A stretch of 64,000 nucleotides of DNA from Cyclobacteriaceae bacterium (GCA_029858965.1 JAOUDZ010000004.1:50625-114624), one strand, 5' to 3'. Shown: positions 53,207-63,163, counted from the stretch's first letter. Numbers and translations: made by a program. The notes: a model not told the origin generated them from the letters alone.

Positions 53207-54461
53207 TGTCTTAGCGATCATTCTTGGCGGAGGCCAGGGATCGCGTTTATACCCTTTAACTGCCAAGCGCTCTAAACCCGCTGTGCCCATAGCCGGGAAG
53301 TACAGACTGGTGGATATCCCGTTATCCAATTGTCTTAATTCAGAGATCTACCGGATGTTTGTGCTTACCCAGTTCAATTCTGCATCGCTAAACCGCCACA
53401 TTAAGAATACCTATCATTTCAGCTTTTTCAGCAACGCTTTTGTGGATCTCCTCGCCGCGGAACAAACTATGACGAGCAAGGATTGGTTCCAGGGGACCGC
53501 AGATGCTGTGCGACGAAGCATGCATCACTTTCTCAAGCATGAATTCAAATATGCATTGATCCTTTCAGGCGATCAGCTGTACCAGATGGATTTCAATCAC
53601 CTCATCCAAAAACACATTGATAGCGGCGCAAGGATTACGGTCGCTACGCAACCGGTAACGGCAGCAGATGGCACATCGTTCGGTATTTTAAAGACCGACA
53701 ATGACAGTTTGATCACTAGCTTCGTTGAAAAACCAAATGCGGAGGAAATCCTAAAATGGAATTCCGAAGTAAGTGATGAGATGCAGGCGTCAGGACGTTT
53801 GTACCTGGCCTCAATGGGCATCTACGTATTTGATAAGGATTTGCTGATTGAGCTTATGGACGACCCAAGTACCAATGATTTCGGAAAGGAAATCATACCG
53901 CAGTCGATCGGAAAACACAAGGTACTCGGTTATCAATTTGAAGGGTATTGGACGGACATCGGAAATATCGATTCCTTTTTTGAGGCTAACCTGGGTTTGA
54001 CCGATCATATTCCAAGCTTTAATCTGTTCGATAATAAACAGCGAATCTATACGCGGGCTAGAATACTTCCTACCTCGAAGATATCAGGCACGATGATAGA
54101 GGAGTCCGTCATCGCTGACGGATGCATCATTCATGCTGCGAAAATTGAGAAATCAGTCATTGGAATCAGGTCGAGAATAGGAAAAGGAACCACTGTGATC
54201 AGGACATACATGATGGGCAGTGACTATTATGAAACGCTTATAGAAATCCAGGACCACCTAATAGACGTCCTGATGGGGATTGGAGAAGGGTGTCACATTG
54301 AAAATGCAATTCTTGATAAAAGCTGCAGGATCGGAGATAATGTAACCATAATAGGTGGGGACCATTTGGAAAACCAGGAAACTGATTTATACGTAATTTC
54401 TGGAGGAATAGTGGTCGTGAAAAAAAGTGCTACTATACCCAATGGTTTTGTGCTCAAATAA
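53193..54461 (+). CDS. glgC: Glucose-1-phosphate adenylyltransferase (ADP-glucose pyrophosphorylase)
   Basis: A 422-residue enzyme making ADP-glucose from ATP and glucose 1-phosphate, the first step of glycogen synthesis. The nucleotidyltransferase signature AIILGGGQGSRLYPLTAKRS is near 8-27, followed by KPAVPIAGKYRLVDIPLSN. SGDQLYQMDF (about 129, metal-binding Asp), the glucose 1-phosphate site in SFVEKPN (about 171) and YWTDIGNIDSFFEANL (about 251) are all present. The left-handed beta-helix domain occupies the last 130 residues. Allosteric control cannot be judged from sequence. It overlaps the upstream glycosyltransferase gene. Confidence 0.93.
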   Translation: MLKTDVLAIILGGGQGSRLYPLTAKRSKPAVPIAGKYRLVDIPLSNCLNSEIYRMFVLTQFNSASLNRHIKNTYHFSFFSNAFVDLLAAEQTMTSKDWFQGTADAVRRSMHHFLKHEFKYALILSGDQLYQMDFNHLIQKHIDSGARITVATQPVTAADGTSFGILKTDNDSLITSFVEKPNAEEILKWNSEVSDEMQASGRLYLASMGIYVFDKDLLIELMDDPSTNDFGKEIIPQSIGKHKVLGYQFEGYWTDIGNIDSFFEANLGLTDHIPSFNLFDNKQRIYTRARILPTSKISGTMIEESVIADGCIIHAAKIEKSVIGIRSRIGKGTTVIRTYMMGSDYYETLIEIQDHLIDVLMGIGEGCHIENAILDKSCRIGDNVTIIGGDHLENQETDLYVISGGIVVVKKSATIPNGFVLK

Positions 54462-54500
54462 TGATCTTTGTTCAATTGGGCGAATTATGTTGTTCTGAAT

Positions 54501-54525
54501 CACGCGGACGCTTGCACCAGATGTG
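54501..54525. repeat. Degenerate palindromic repeat fragment
   Basis: CACGCGGACGCTTGCACCAG and the bases after it keep the GCGGACGCTTG core of type B repeats but no complete hairpin. It lies between glgC and the interrupted lipoprotein gene. Confidence 0.4.
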
Positions 54526-54602
54526 CATTGATGGAGTTGGCTAATTATATTATCCTGTCAGCGCCAACTGGAATCTCATAGGTCTATATCGATTATACCA
54601 AC

Positions 54603-55886
54603 ATGAAATATTGTTTAATACCAATAATCACAGTATCGATCTCTCTTGCTGGTTGTGGCAATGAAGACGCGCTACCCGAAATTCTGCCAAAGACTTTACC
54701 GAAGACATTCTACACGATTTCAGTAGACCCAGCCTATACTGGAGGGATGATAGAGAATTGGGTTTTTGCGACCGATTCAAACGGGGAATTACTTGATGGC
54801 AGATCATTCATACCCGGTGATGAAGTGCAGCTGGAATCCACCACCGAGGTTAAAAACAATTTCAATATACATTTCTTAGCTGTTGACCAACGGTCAGACA
54901 AGCCTTACCTTACGCTAACGACATTCAACGAAGTGGATGCGAATGGCTCCTGGAAGTTAGTTAATCCGCTGCCGGAAAATCACACTGAGGCCAATGTAAC
55001 AGGCGAAGTACAAATAAAAATTCTCAATTATCCGGACCAATCCGATGTTAGTTTTAGTGATAATATCAAAATCTCCGGACCAATGGGAAATCAGATTACT
55101 TCCATGACAATGTCAGGAACAACGGTAGATGTGGCCGTGGCGTTAACTGATAATAATTCAAATCTGATTCTTTCATTTTCTAAATACAGGCACGCTTATT
55201 ACACTGAAATTATGGCACCGGTTTCAGGTTCATAAATAACACTTGACGCCGAATTGGACCTTAAGCAAGTCGAGAAAGAATTCACTTTATATTTTACAGA
55301 AAGTATATATACCTACATAGGATTCTATGGATATAAGATCGGAGATGATGCTGCTAATACGGGTTATATTATCTCTGAGCGGGTTGATAACGATGGCAAT
55401 ATGTTCGGCGGATTTGGCGAGATAAATGGTTTTGATTTATACCGGACCGTCATAAGTTTCAAACAGGACAATTATTCGAGAACCTATTATAAATTGGGAT
55501 CCGCCATGGAGTATAATCCTTATTTTGGCCAACCCTTAACTTCCGTTAGTAAACCACTGATAGCCGATTTTTCTGCCATGGTCGGCGTTCCGTACCTGAA
55601 ATCCTCCATTTTTTTCGACAATCCTGCTAGCGGTGATCTGGAATGGGAGGTCGTTAGTCCAAGATCACAAGTTATCCCTGAGCTAAAGTTCATGATCAAA
55701 GAAGTGCCCACGGAGCTCAAAGCGAAGTACCCCTCGCTAAACTTAAACGAAATAAGCTTTAATCATGGGTCCGCCGTTCAGTATATGGATGATTTTACAT
55801 ACAAGGATTTCATTCTATACCGTTCAAATATTAATGATGCGGTAAAAAGGGCTTCTAATGAATACTATTATTATGAATGGGAGTAG
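54603..55886 (+). pseudogene. Lipoprotein gene interrupted by one in-frame stop
   Basis: The ATG at 54603 starts a lipoprotein leader ending SISLAGC, and the frame runs to a TAA at 55233-55235. The same frame then continues without interruption for another 217 codons to 55886, and its content (GFYGYKIGDDAANTGY, FYLKSSIFF-type beta segments) looks like a continuation. No ATG starts the second part; only a TTG occurs at 55254. The simplest reading is one gene of about 428 codons with a single nonsense change or a sequencing error. The protein is not from a family I recognise; the first half resembles a beta-sandwich surface lipoprotein. If the stop is real, a truncated 210-residue product may still be made. 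Confidence 0.75.
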
Positions 55887-55900
55887 GAGATATCCAACCC

Positions 55901-55950
55901 GCGCAGGCATCCGCTTGTGCGCTAGTAGTTACAACATCCGCTGGTGAAGG
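55901..55950. repeat. REP-like repeat, type B
   Basis: GCGCAGGCATCC and GCTTGTGCGC form the left hairpin; the right element is CATCCGCTGGTGAAGG. The order and spacing match 50916 and 58475. It lies between the interrupted lipoprotein gene and the receptor cyclase. Confidence 0.7.
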
Positions 55951-56168
55951 AATGGGATAGACCTTGTGAAAAGCATCTTGCTTTAAGTTAAGTGGGTATT
56001 TCAAATTGGATGGGAACAGGCGAACGGTTTCTCCGGCTGGGTTGATGGACTGCAAATAGCGTGGTCATTATTCAGCCAGGACCTCATCATCATCCAACTG
56101 ATGAAAATCATTTTTTAAACCTGCTGACTAATTTACCTTAGATAGGTGGATCATATTTGCCAAAGAAT

Positions 56169-58457
56169 ATGAGATCAGTAATTATTTTTCTTTGTTGTAT
56201 TATTTCCTTATCGGCCCACAGTTCATACGACCCATCTTTTGATTCAACCATTATTCCTTGCCGTTTGAGCAAAGTATTTTCAAACGTGACCAGCCCAGAA
56301 TTACCTTTCAGGCATACACGATTTTATGAAGGGGTACAGCATATCACAGACCAGGACTACTCATTAGATGATGTATTGGATGAAGAACGCTGGAGGACCG
56401 AGGGCCGTTTCAATTCTCTTCAGGCTTACAATTGTCAGGATACTTTCTGGTTACGGGTCCTGGTGATCAACACAGAACCTACCGATGAAACTTATCTATT
56501 CTATTTGCAACGATGGACCAGTATTGATCTTTACCTGCCAAATCAAGTCGGACACTACAAAGTGCAACACAATGGGCTGCGAAGTAACTACCACCAAAAA
56601 TCATTTAGGGATCCTAATAATTATTTCAAGTTGGATATGGCGGCCGGGGATTCAGTTATAATCCTGGCCAGGGTTCATGCTGATTTACCGAGCGTGACCA
56701 TCCCACCTGAACAATCATTTTTTATTGCCCAGGTAGATGAGCATGATTATAAGGAAAAGAAGATTTCTAATGCAAGGTTCCTACCTTTCCAGGGGTTTCT
56801 ATTAGCGCAAGCAATTTATGGGGTCGTAATCTTTTTCTTAATTCGAGAAAAAATTGTTTTCTATTTCTTCCTGCTCTCCCTGGGAAATTTCCTTTATGAC
56901 GGATTTACTTACCCGCAGGATAGTCTGCTGCAACTGTTTCCTACACTACAGGTGTATCAAGTTATACTCGCCAACCTTTCCGTACAGCTGATCCTGATAG
57001 GTGCTATTTTTTTTGTGGCAGAATATGTCGAGTTGGGTAGCCTTATCAAGCGAAGCAGGAAATATCTGAGCTACTTCCTGTGGTTTGAGGTGCTATGGTT
57101 GATACTTTCTGCAGGGATGATGATCTATAACTATGAAATTGTAAAATGGTTCAATCTTTCTCCCCAGAATGACCATCGTCTGTTTCAGTTTCATACCAGT
57201 ATCGGACTTCTATTAGCTGCGGTGGCATTTGCCCTGGTTTTCATAATTCCCTTTTATGGAATCTTTCGAAAGGTTAAACACACCTGGTTATTGACAATTT
57301 CCACTGTCTTCCCGGCGTTAAGCGCAGTAGCTTATAATATTGTGTCTATCCGGGATATCGTAAGCAACAAAGTTACCTTGTATGAATTAACATTTCTTGA
57401 TAATGGGATGTCTTCATCCTATGCGTTTGTTCAGTTCGGTGAATTCGTGTTCATACTGGTCTTCGCAATTATCGTTGGGCTCAAGGCCAAAGGACTCTAC
57501 CAGGAGAGGCGAATGGCGCTTGAAAAGCAAATGGAAATCGAAAAGAGAGCGGCCAAAGAACTTAGAGAGGTTTTTGCAGCGACCGATCGATTCGTTCCTT
57601 ATGAGTTTATTAAATCCCTTGGACGCAAGCATATTACTGACGTTGAGCTTGGAGATCATGTTGAGCGGGAGGTGACTGTATTGTTTGGAGATATTCGCAA
57701 CTATACGGGGTTGTCAGAAGCCATGACAGCAGAAGAAAATTTTCAATTTATCCGGATATTTAATGGGTTGATGAGTCCGATTATTCATCAGCATAAGGGC
57801 TTTATTAATCAGTATCTTGGCGATGGCATTATGGCTCTTTTTCCTCATGAACCTACTGACGCATTGAAGGCGGCTATAGCTATGCAGCAGCAATTGCATC
57901 AATACAATATTCAAAGATTGGCAAATGGCTCAACCGAAATTAATATGGGAATTGGTTTTCACACTGGCAGTCTGGTAATGGGGATAATCGGTGATGCAAA
58001 GAGAATGGATGCTACCACCATTGCCGATGTCGTTAATACTGCTTCACGAATTGAGAGCCTTACCAAGTATTTTGGTACCAGCATTCTGCTCAGTGAAGAA
58101 AGTCATCAGAGAATATTGAGCACCAATGACCAGATTTCTGAGCCAGGTTTTCAATTTCGATACCATGGTCTGGTTCAGGTAAAAGGCAAAAAAAAAGCTA
58201 TAGGTCTGTACGAGTGTTTTGACGGCGACTTGCCGGAAATCAGAAACCTGAAAGCTGAGAGTTCCGCTCATTTTCAAAGTGGTGTTGATCATTATTATCA
58301 AAAAGAATTCACCATGGCAAAGGCCAACATCGCAAAGTGTCTCGCAATTTTTCCCGGGGATCGAAGTGCAAATCACTTCTATCAGAAAATTGTCAAAGTG
58401 CTTGAGATGGGTGAAACAGAAACATGGACTGGCATTGAACAAATGGAATCCAAATAG
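56169..58457 (+). CDS. 7TMR-DISM receptor with class III adenylate/guanylate cyclase
   Basis: A 762-residue receptor cyclase. An ATG at 56169 directly begins the signal peptide (RSVIIFLCCIISLSAHSS). The extracellular part (residues about 35-195) matches the 7TMR-DISM sensor domain (FWLRVLVINTEPTDETYLFY). Seven hydrophobic helices run from about 205 to 440. A short coiled coil (EKQMEIEKRAAKELREV) links to the cyclase domain (about 500-690), with the metal Asp in VLFGDIRNYTG, YLGDGIMALFPH and IADVVNTASRIESL. It probably senses a carbohydrate-like or other surface ligand and makes a cyclic nucleotide. TPR-like sequence fills the C-terminal tail (HFQSGVDHYYQKEFTMAKAN). Confidence 0.87.
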   Translation: MRSVIIFLCCIISLSAHSSYDPSFDSTIIPCRLSKVFSNVTSPELPFRHTRFYEGVQHITDQDYSLDDVLDEERWRTEGRFNSLQAYNCQDTFWLRVLVINTEPTDETYLFYLQRWTSIDLYLPNQVGHYKVQHNGLRSNYHQKSFRDPNNYFKLDMAAGDSVIILARVHADLPSVTIPPEQSFFIAQVDEHDYKEKKISNARFLPFQGFLLAQAIYGVVIFFLIREKIVFYFFLLSLGNFLYDGFTYPQDSLLQLFPTLQVYQVILANLSVQLILIGAIFFVAEYVELGSLIKRSRKYLSYFLWFEVLWLILSAGMMIYNYEIVKWFNLSPQNDHRLFQFHTSIGLLLAAVAFALVFIIPFYGIFRKVKHTWLLTISTVFPALSAVAYNIVSIRDIVSNKVTLYELTFLDNGMSSSYAFVQFGEFVFILVFAIIVGLKAKGLYQERRMALEKQMEIEKRAAKELREVFAATDRFVPYEFIKSLGRKHITDVELGDHVEREVTVLFGDIRNYTGLSEAMTAEENFQFIRIFNGLMSPIIHQHKGFINQYLGDGIMALFPHEPTDALKAAIAMQQQLHQYNIQRLANGSTEINMGIGFHTGSLVMGIIGDAKRMDATTIADVVNTASRIESLTKYFGTSILLSEESHQRILSTNDQISEPGFQFRYHGLVQVKGKKKAIGLYECFDGDLPEIRNLKAESSAHFQSGVDHYYQKEFTMAKANIAKCLAIFPGDRSANHFYQKIVKVLEMGETETWTGIEQMESK

Positions 58458-58846
58458 ACGCCAGGTTGGCCTATCTCGCGCAAGCGTCCGCTTGTGCGCT
58501 CAAGGATTCCAGCGTCTGCTGGCGAAGCTTGCATCAGCTCGTTGGGCTTGATTTAATTCACGCAGGCACTTGAGATGGGATATGCACATGCGGACACTTG
58601 CGCCTGGTGGTGATGGCAACCTTCGCAGGACTTTGCTGCTCCAACCTCAACTGTGTGAAGGTATTGCAAAGCTTTAATATTGAAACTGCGGGTAAGGCTT
58701 CTGTCATCTAGGCCATGCTGAAGATATCATCTTTCTTCAGCATTGTCTTGCTTTCAAGTTTTCTAGAGCCAAATGCTTTGTGGTAAACTTCTTTGCTTCC
58801 TTGGCGATGTAGTGGCCAGATGGAAAACGACTGGCTATTTGTTGAA
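58458..58846. other. Intergenic region with palindromic repeats
   Basis: This 389-base gap between convergent genes holds a type B repeat (58475-58531) and, at about 58560-58610, a second set of short arms (CACTTGAG, GGACACTTG, GCGCCTGGTGG) like those at 51017. No gene is supported. Confidence 0.5.
58475..58531. repeat. REP-like repeat, type B
   Basis: The left hairpin GCGCAAGCG and CGCTTGTGCGC starts at 58478; the right element CCAGCGTCTGCTGG (58509-58522) is followed by CGAAGC. This is one of the best-preserved double-hairpin copies. Confidence 0.8.
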
Positions 58847-59515
58847 TCAATGTTTGTAACTAATCGCCACACCGCCACCGACACGGTCAACGGTCGTCGT
58901 ATAATTGTCCAGACTGAGGACGTACTTCAGGTACGCTCTCGTACCGGACATTCCACGGGTGGTGGAGTCAACATTGTGTGCCGTAAAACAACCACCTGAT
59001 TTTAATTTTGGCGCTACATCCTTGAAGTAATTGGTATACCAGCCTTTATCGGCATCACTGAATACAAAATCAAATGGGCCGTCGACCGTTTTGACCAATT
59101 CATGCGCATCGGCTAATCGTGCATCAATAAATTTGGATAAACCGGCTTCTTTGAAATTGGCTAGTGCCTGCTGATGTCTTGACTCGTCGATTTCAATGGT
59201 GATGAGTTTTCCTCCGGTCTTGCTCAGCGCCCAGGCAATCCAGATACCGGAATGCCCGGTTGACGTTCCAATCTCCAATCCCTGTGTGTAACCGTTGTCG
59301 ACGATTATTTTGTACAACAATTCCCCATCGGAAACGGGGATATTCAGGTCATGCCATTTTCCGGCATGCTTTTTTAGAAAAGCTTTCACCTGCTTATCCA
59401 GTGCTGTGTCATTTGCACTTTCCTTCAGGGACTCTTGTGCCTTCGTGCATTGACCAAGAAATACGGTCACCAGGAGAATAAGGATGAAAGGGCGGGAGCA
59501 TAGTGTTGTTTTCAT
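58847..59515 (-). CDS. Exported class I O-methyltransferase
   Basis: A 222-residue SAM-dependent methyltransferase of the caffeoyl-CoA/catechol O-methyltransferase type. The ATG at 59515 gives a hydrophobic leader (FILILLVTVFLGQC) that is probably a signal peptide or lipoprotein signal; 59545 would add a ten-residue tail. The SAM motif EIGTSTGHSGIWIAWAL is near 93, followed by ITIEIDESRHQQALANF, and the metal-binding DADKGWY near 167. Export of such an enzyme is unusual because SAM is cytoplasmic, so either the leader is an anchor or the protein has another role. It stands alone, convergent with the receptor cyclase. Confidence 0.8.
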   Translation of the reverse strand: MKTTLCSRPFILILLVTVFLGQCTKAQESLKESANDTALDKQVKAFLKKHAGKWHDLNIPVSDGELLYKIIVDNGYTQGLEIGTSTGHSGIWIAWALSKTGGKLITIEIDESRHQQALANFKEAGLSKFIDARLADAHELVKTVDGPFDFVFSDADKGWYTNYFKDVAPKLKSGGCFTAHNVDSTTRGMSGTRAYLKYVLSLDNYTTTVDRVGGGVAISYKH

Positions 59516-59747
59516 GGAGTCGCTACGGTGTATTAGGTGACGCAAATAATTTAAGTAACTAATGTAAAACTATAGTAAGATGATTTTAAGTCATTGAATT
59601 TTAGATTATTAAAGCCTTTTACTCAAGGAATACTTCTCTCTGAGGTGCTCACCGGATTCTACTTATTTGAATTTTGTAACAAGATATTTGTAATCCCTAA
59701 TTAAATTCGAAGTGAAAAGACTCAATTGGAAAAAAAATCAGAATATC

Positions 59748-60206
59748 ATGGCATCTATTAACCTGAATGTAAACGGGAAAACGCAGGCTGTTGACGTTGA
59801 CCCCAAAACACCTATGCTTTGGGTGTTGCGCGATCACATGAATCTTGTGGGAACGAAGTTTGGATGCGGCGTCGCGGCGTGCGGAGCGTGCACCATCCTG
59901 CTTGATGGAAACGCTGTACGCTCTTGCCAGCTACCAGCTTCTGCGGCTGAGAATAAGGAGATCACTACCATTGAGGGTCTGTCAGAAAATGGCGATCACC
60001 CGGTACAGAAAGCCTGGCTGGAAAATGACGTACCTCAATGCGGCTATTGTCAGTCTGGCCAGATCATGAGCGCGGTTTCATTGCTCAACAGCAACCCCCA
60101 TCCAACAGACGAGGAAATTGAGGCCGCGATGAACGGAAATATTTGCCGGTGTGGCACATACGTCAGAATTAAGGCAGCCATTAAAACTGCCGCCAATACG
60201 ATTTGA
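59748..60206 (+). CDS. iorA: Isoquinoline 1-oxidoreductase alpha subunit-like 2Fe-2S protein
   Basis: A 152-residue two-cluster [2Fe-2S] protein, small subunit of a molybdenum hydroxylase. The ATG at 59748 is chosen over a GTG at 59712 because it starts the standard sequence [14 protein letters not shown]. The plant-type cluster motif [13 protein letters not shown] is near 43-55, and the second cluster motif [11 protein letters not shown] with the later [14 protein letters not shown] fits the xanthine dehydrogenase family C-terminal part. It overlaps in function with the large subunit gene 20 bases downstream. The physiological substrate may be an N-heterocycle or an aldehyde. Confidence 0.9.
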   Translation: MASINLNVNGKTQAVDVDPKTPMLWVLRDHMNLVGTKFGCGVAACGACTILLDGNAVRSCQLPASAAENKEITTIEGLSENGDHPVQKAWLENDVPQCGYCQSGQIMSAVSLLNSNPHPTDEEIEAAMNGNICRCGTYVRIKAAIKTAANTI

Positions 60207-60226
60207 CAAACTAAAAAGCGTCCAAC

Positions 60227-62491
60227 ATGACCATCGTAAAGACTACCATAGGAAGGAGATCGTTTTTGAAGGCCTCAGCGCTGGCAAGCGGAGGCTTGAT
60301 GCTAGGATTCAATTGGCTGATGTCCTGTGAATCCAAGCCAGAAGAGGCGTTGACCATGCCGAAAGAGTGGTTTGAGTTGAACGGTTATCTGAAAATTGGA
60401 GAAAATGGCGTCGTCACCATTATGTCACCAAATCCTGAAATTGGACAAAATGTGAAGACATCAATGCCTATGCTTGTCGCGGAAGAGCTGGATGTGGACT
60501 GGATGAAAGTTATAGTTGAACAGGCTCCGTTGAACACCGATATATTCACCAGGCAGCTAGCCGGCGGAAGCCAGTCCATCAGGCAGAGCTGGATAGGGCT
60601 CAGGACCGCAGGCTGCGCGGCGCGGCAGATGCTCCGCGAAGCTGCTGCCGCCGCATGGCAGGTCCCGGTAAATGAAATTACGACGGAGGCAGGTACGCTA
60701 CGCCACGCTCCCAGTGGTAAGTCCGCGGGATATGGCGAAATGGCTGCTGCAGCTGCTAAAATTCCTGTACCAAAAGAAGTGGAACTGAAGAATGTCAAAG
60801 ACTTCAAGATTATTGGTACACCCAGAAAAAATGTGGACGGTTTGAAAATTGCGACAGGCAAGCCGTTGTACGGGTTGGACTATCGGAAAGATGGAATGCT
60901 CATCGCCATGATAGCACATCCACCGGCATTTGGCTTGAGATTGAAAAGTGTTGATGACTCAGCGGCCAGGGCAATGCCTGGGATCAAAGATATTTTCACC
61001 ATAAAGACATACGAGGACAGCTACGCAAAACATATGTTTGATGCGACAGCTTTCAATGATCTTGTGGTGGTGGTAGGCAACACAACCTGGGAGGTGATGA
61101 ATGCCCGCAAGGCGCTAAAGTTAGCGTGGGAGCCATTTGAAAGTTACGATGAAACATATGCGCATTTTATGACTGGAAATAAGATGGCGGTTAAAGTTCC
61201 TGCCGGTCTTGAGAACACAACCATGCATATGCAAAAAATGGCTGAATACGCTGCGATACCCGGAAAGGTTGTTCGCAAGGATGGTGACCCCGAGGCGGCA
61301 TTCAAAAAGGCAGCGAAGGTTATTGAACGCAGTTATTCCGCGCCTTTTCTTGCCCACAACACGATGGAGCCGATGAACTTTTTTGCCCATGTCACCGACG
61401 ACATGGCTGAATTGGCTGGGCCCGTTCAGACGCCGGAGTACATGGAGAAAAGTGTAGCAGCCCGTCTTGGGTTGCCGTTGGAAAAGGTGGACATCCAAAT
61501 GACACGCATGGGGGGAGGATTCGGCAGGAGACTATATGGGCACTTTCTGGTTGAAGCTGGCGTAATTTCTCAAAAGATGAAGGCACCTATTAAGCTTATT
61601 TATGCCCGCGAAGACGACATGACGGATGGTAATTTTCGGCCATCGTATCATGCACTATACCGGGCGGCGCTGGATGCTGATAACAACCTCATTGGATTCC
61701 AGGTTCGTGCAGGAGGTATTCCTGAAAGCCCGCTGTTCGCCAACCGCTTCCCGGCTGGCGCAGTGGAGAATTATGTTGCAGAGGAGTGGTCTATCCCGTC
61801 GAATATCAGCATAGGTGCATTTAGGGCGCCGCGATCTAATTTCATTGCCGGAGCTGAACAGTCTTTCCTGGATGAAGTAGCGGAAGCTGCGGGCAAAGAT
61901 CCCATTTCGTTTCGTCTGGAACTTTTGGAGCGCGCAAAGAGTAACCCTGTAGGGGAAAATAATGATTATGAAGCGGATCGCTACGCCGGTGTGCTATCAT
62001 TGGTAAAGGAAAAGTCAAACTGGGGGGAAGAAACACCGGGGGTATTTCGCGGCGTTTCTGCCTATTTCTGTCACAATAGCTATGTAGCACACGTGATTGA
62101 CCTCGTGATGGAAAATGGTACGCCGCGGGTTGAAAAAGTACATTGTTCAGTTGATTGTGGTATTGTAGTGAATCCAATCGCTGCCAAGAATCTCGTGGAA
62201 GGAGGAAGTGTTGACGGTATAGGCCATTCTATGTACAGCGGTTTGACTTTCACTGATGGCGCACCCGATCAAAGTAATTATGACAAGTATCGCCTGATAC
62301 GCCATCGTGAAGCACCAAAAGCCATTGATGTGCATTTTGTGAAAAATGAAATAGATCCAACGGGCCTGGGTGAGCCACCATTTCCGCCAGTGATGGGAGC
62401 GCTTGCCAATGCCCTTTACAAGGCCACTGGAAAGCGTGTTTATTCACAGCCTTTTATCAAGGACTTGCAGTTGTCTTCACTGCGGATGTGA
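60227..62491 (+). CDS. iorB: Molybdopterin-binding xanthine dehydrogenase-family large subunit (IorB-like)
   Basis: A 754-residue molybdenum hydroxylase large subunit. The N-terminus RRSFLKASALASGGLMLGFN is a clear twin-arginine signal, so the complex may be exported folded. Two aldehyde-oxidase-type domains follow; typical segments are NVKTSMPMLVAEELDVDW, QLAGGSQSIRQSWIG, RSYSAPFLAHNTMEPMNFFA and RMGGGFGRRLYGHFLVEA. The C-terminal region has GLGEPPFPPVMGALANALY, with the active-site Glu. With IorA it would hydroxylate an aromatic N-heterocycle or oxidise an aldehyde, passing electrons to the 2Fe-2S subunit. No cytochrome partner subunit is adjacent. Confidence 0.88.
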   Translation: MTIVKTTIGRRSFLKASALASGGLMLGFNWLMSCESKPEEALTMPKEWFELNGYLKIGENGVVTIMSPNPEIGQNVKTSMPMLVAEELDVDWMKVIVEQAPLNTDIFTRQLAGGSQSIRQSWIGLRTAGCAARQMLREAAAAAWQVPVNEITTEAGTLRHAPSGKSAGYGEMAAAAAKIPVPKEVELKNVKDFKIIGTPRKNVDGLKIATGKPLYGLDYRKDGMLIAMIAHPPAFGLRLKSVDDSAARAMPGIKDIFTIKTYEDSYAKHMFDATAFNDLVVVVGNTTWEVMNARKALKLAWEPFESYDETYAHFMTGNKMAVKVPAGLENTTMHMQKMAEYAAIPGKVVRKDGDPEAAFKKAAKVIERSYSAPFLAHNTMEPMNFFAHVTDDMAELAGPVQTPEYMEKSVAARLGLPLEKVDIQMTRMGGGFGRRLYGHFLVEAGVISQKMKAPIKLIYAREDDMTDGNFRPSYHALYRAALDADNNLIGFQVRAGGIPESPLFANRFPAGAVENYVAEEWSIPSNISIGAFRAPRSNFIAGAEQSFLDEVAEAAGKDPISFRLELLERAKSNPVGENNDYEADRYAGVLSLVKEKSNWGEETPGVFRGVSAYFCHNSYVAHVIDLVMENGTPRVEKVHCSVDCGIVVNPIAAKNLVEGGSVDGIGHSMYSGLTFTDGAPDQSNYDKYRLIRHREAPKAIDVHFVKNEIDPTGLGEPPFPPVMGALANALYKATGKRVYSQPFIKDLQLSSLRM

Positions 62492-62750
62492 AAATTGAGG
62501 CTGTGCAGTAAGTGAGCATACAGCCAATCAGTTGTAATAGGACGATGTTTAAAAATATACACTGCGCAGTGGCCTGGCTGAAAAGTGGGTCTTTGGGAGG
62601 CGTTACAAAACATGAACGCGTCAAGATTTATTCATCAATGATATTGTTGATACTATTCCTATTCTTCAGAAATGGCCGACTGGCCGGGTATTTATAGACT
62701 ATTGAGTCTTAAGGACTTATTTTAATGTAAATCTTAATTATTACCAACCT

Positions 62751-63116
62751 GTGAAATCAAAGGTGATAAGTCGAATTATGATCTTGCTGGTTGCTGTGAC
62801 TCTAATAACCAGCTGTGGAAGTGACGATGAGCCTGCTGGCAAACCGGATACCATTACTTACAAGATTAGCGGGACAGGAGTAATTTCAGGAATAGCAAGT
62901 ATTGAGTACACCAATGCGGATGGAATTAACACAAATCTTAATAGTGCGCTACCTTGGGAGTTAAGTTTTGATTCAAAATTTGATGACGCCGAGACGCTAA
63001 CCCTTCATGCGACTTCCGACGTTGAAATATCAGGGGAAATCTTGATTAACGGTACTGTGGTAGATTCTGAAATTGGGGGAAGTATTATCACCATAGTATA
63101 TGCTTATACTCCTTGA
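62751..63116 (+). CDS. MmpS-like lipoprotein
   Basis: A 121-residue lipoprotein with a GTG start (62751). The leader ends ILLVAVTLITSC, with a lipobox Cys. The mature part is one beta-sandwich domain: TYKISGTGVISGIASIEYTN, ALPWELSFDSKFDDAETLTL and VEISGEILINGTVV. This resembles the MmpS transport-accessory domain found on its own in many bacterial lipoproteins. No transporter gene adjoins it. Confidence 0.7.
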   Translation: MKSKVISRIMILLVAVTLITSCGSDDEPAGKPDTITYKISGTGVISGIASIEYTNADGINTNLNSALPWELSFDSKFDDAETLTLHATSDVEISGEILINGTVVDSEIGGSIITIVYAYTP

Positions 63117-63163
63117 GAGTTTGTTAAGTTGATCGTAGATTCTGGCGTCAGCTCACCACCTCG

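Noticed and set aside
55254..55886. Independent gene starting with TTG
   Set aside because: It shares the frame of the lipoprotein upstream with only one stop between, lacks its own leader, and is better explained as the second half of one interrupted gene.
62512..62697. Short ORF after the IorB-like gene
   Set aside because: Composition does not look coding beyond one hydrophobic stretch; no similarity recognised.
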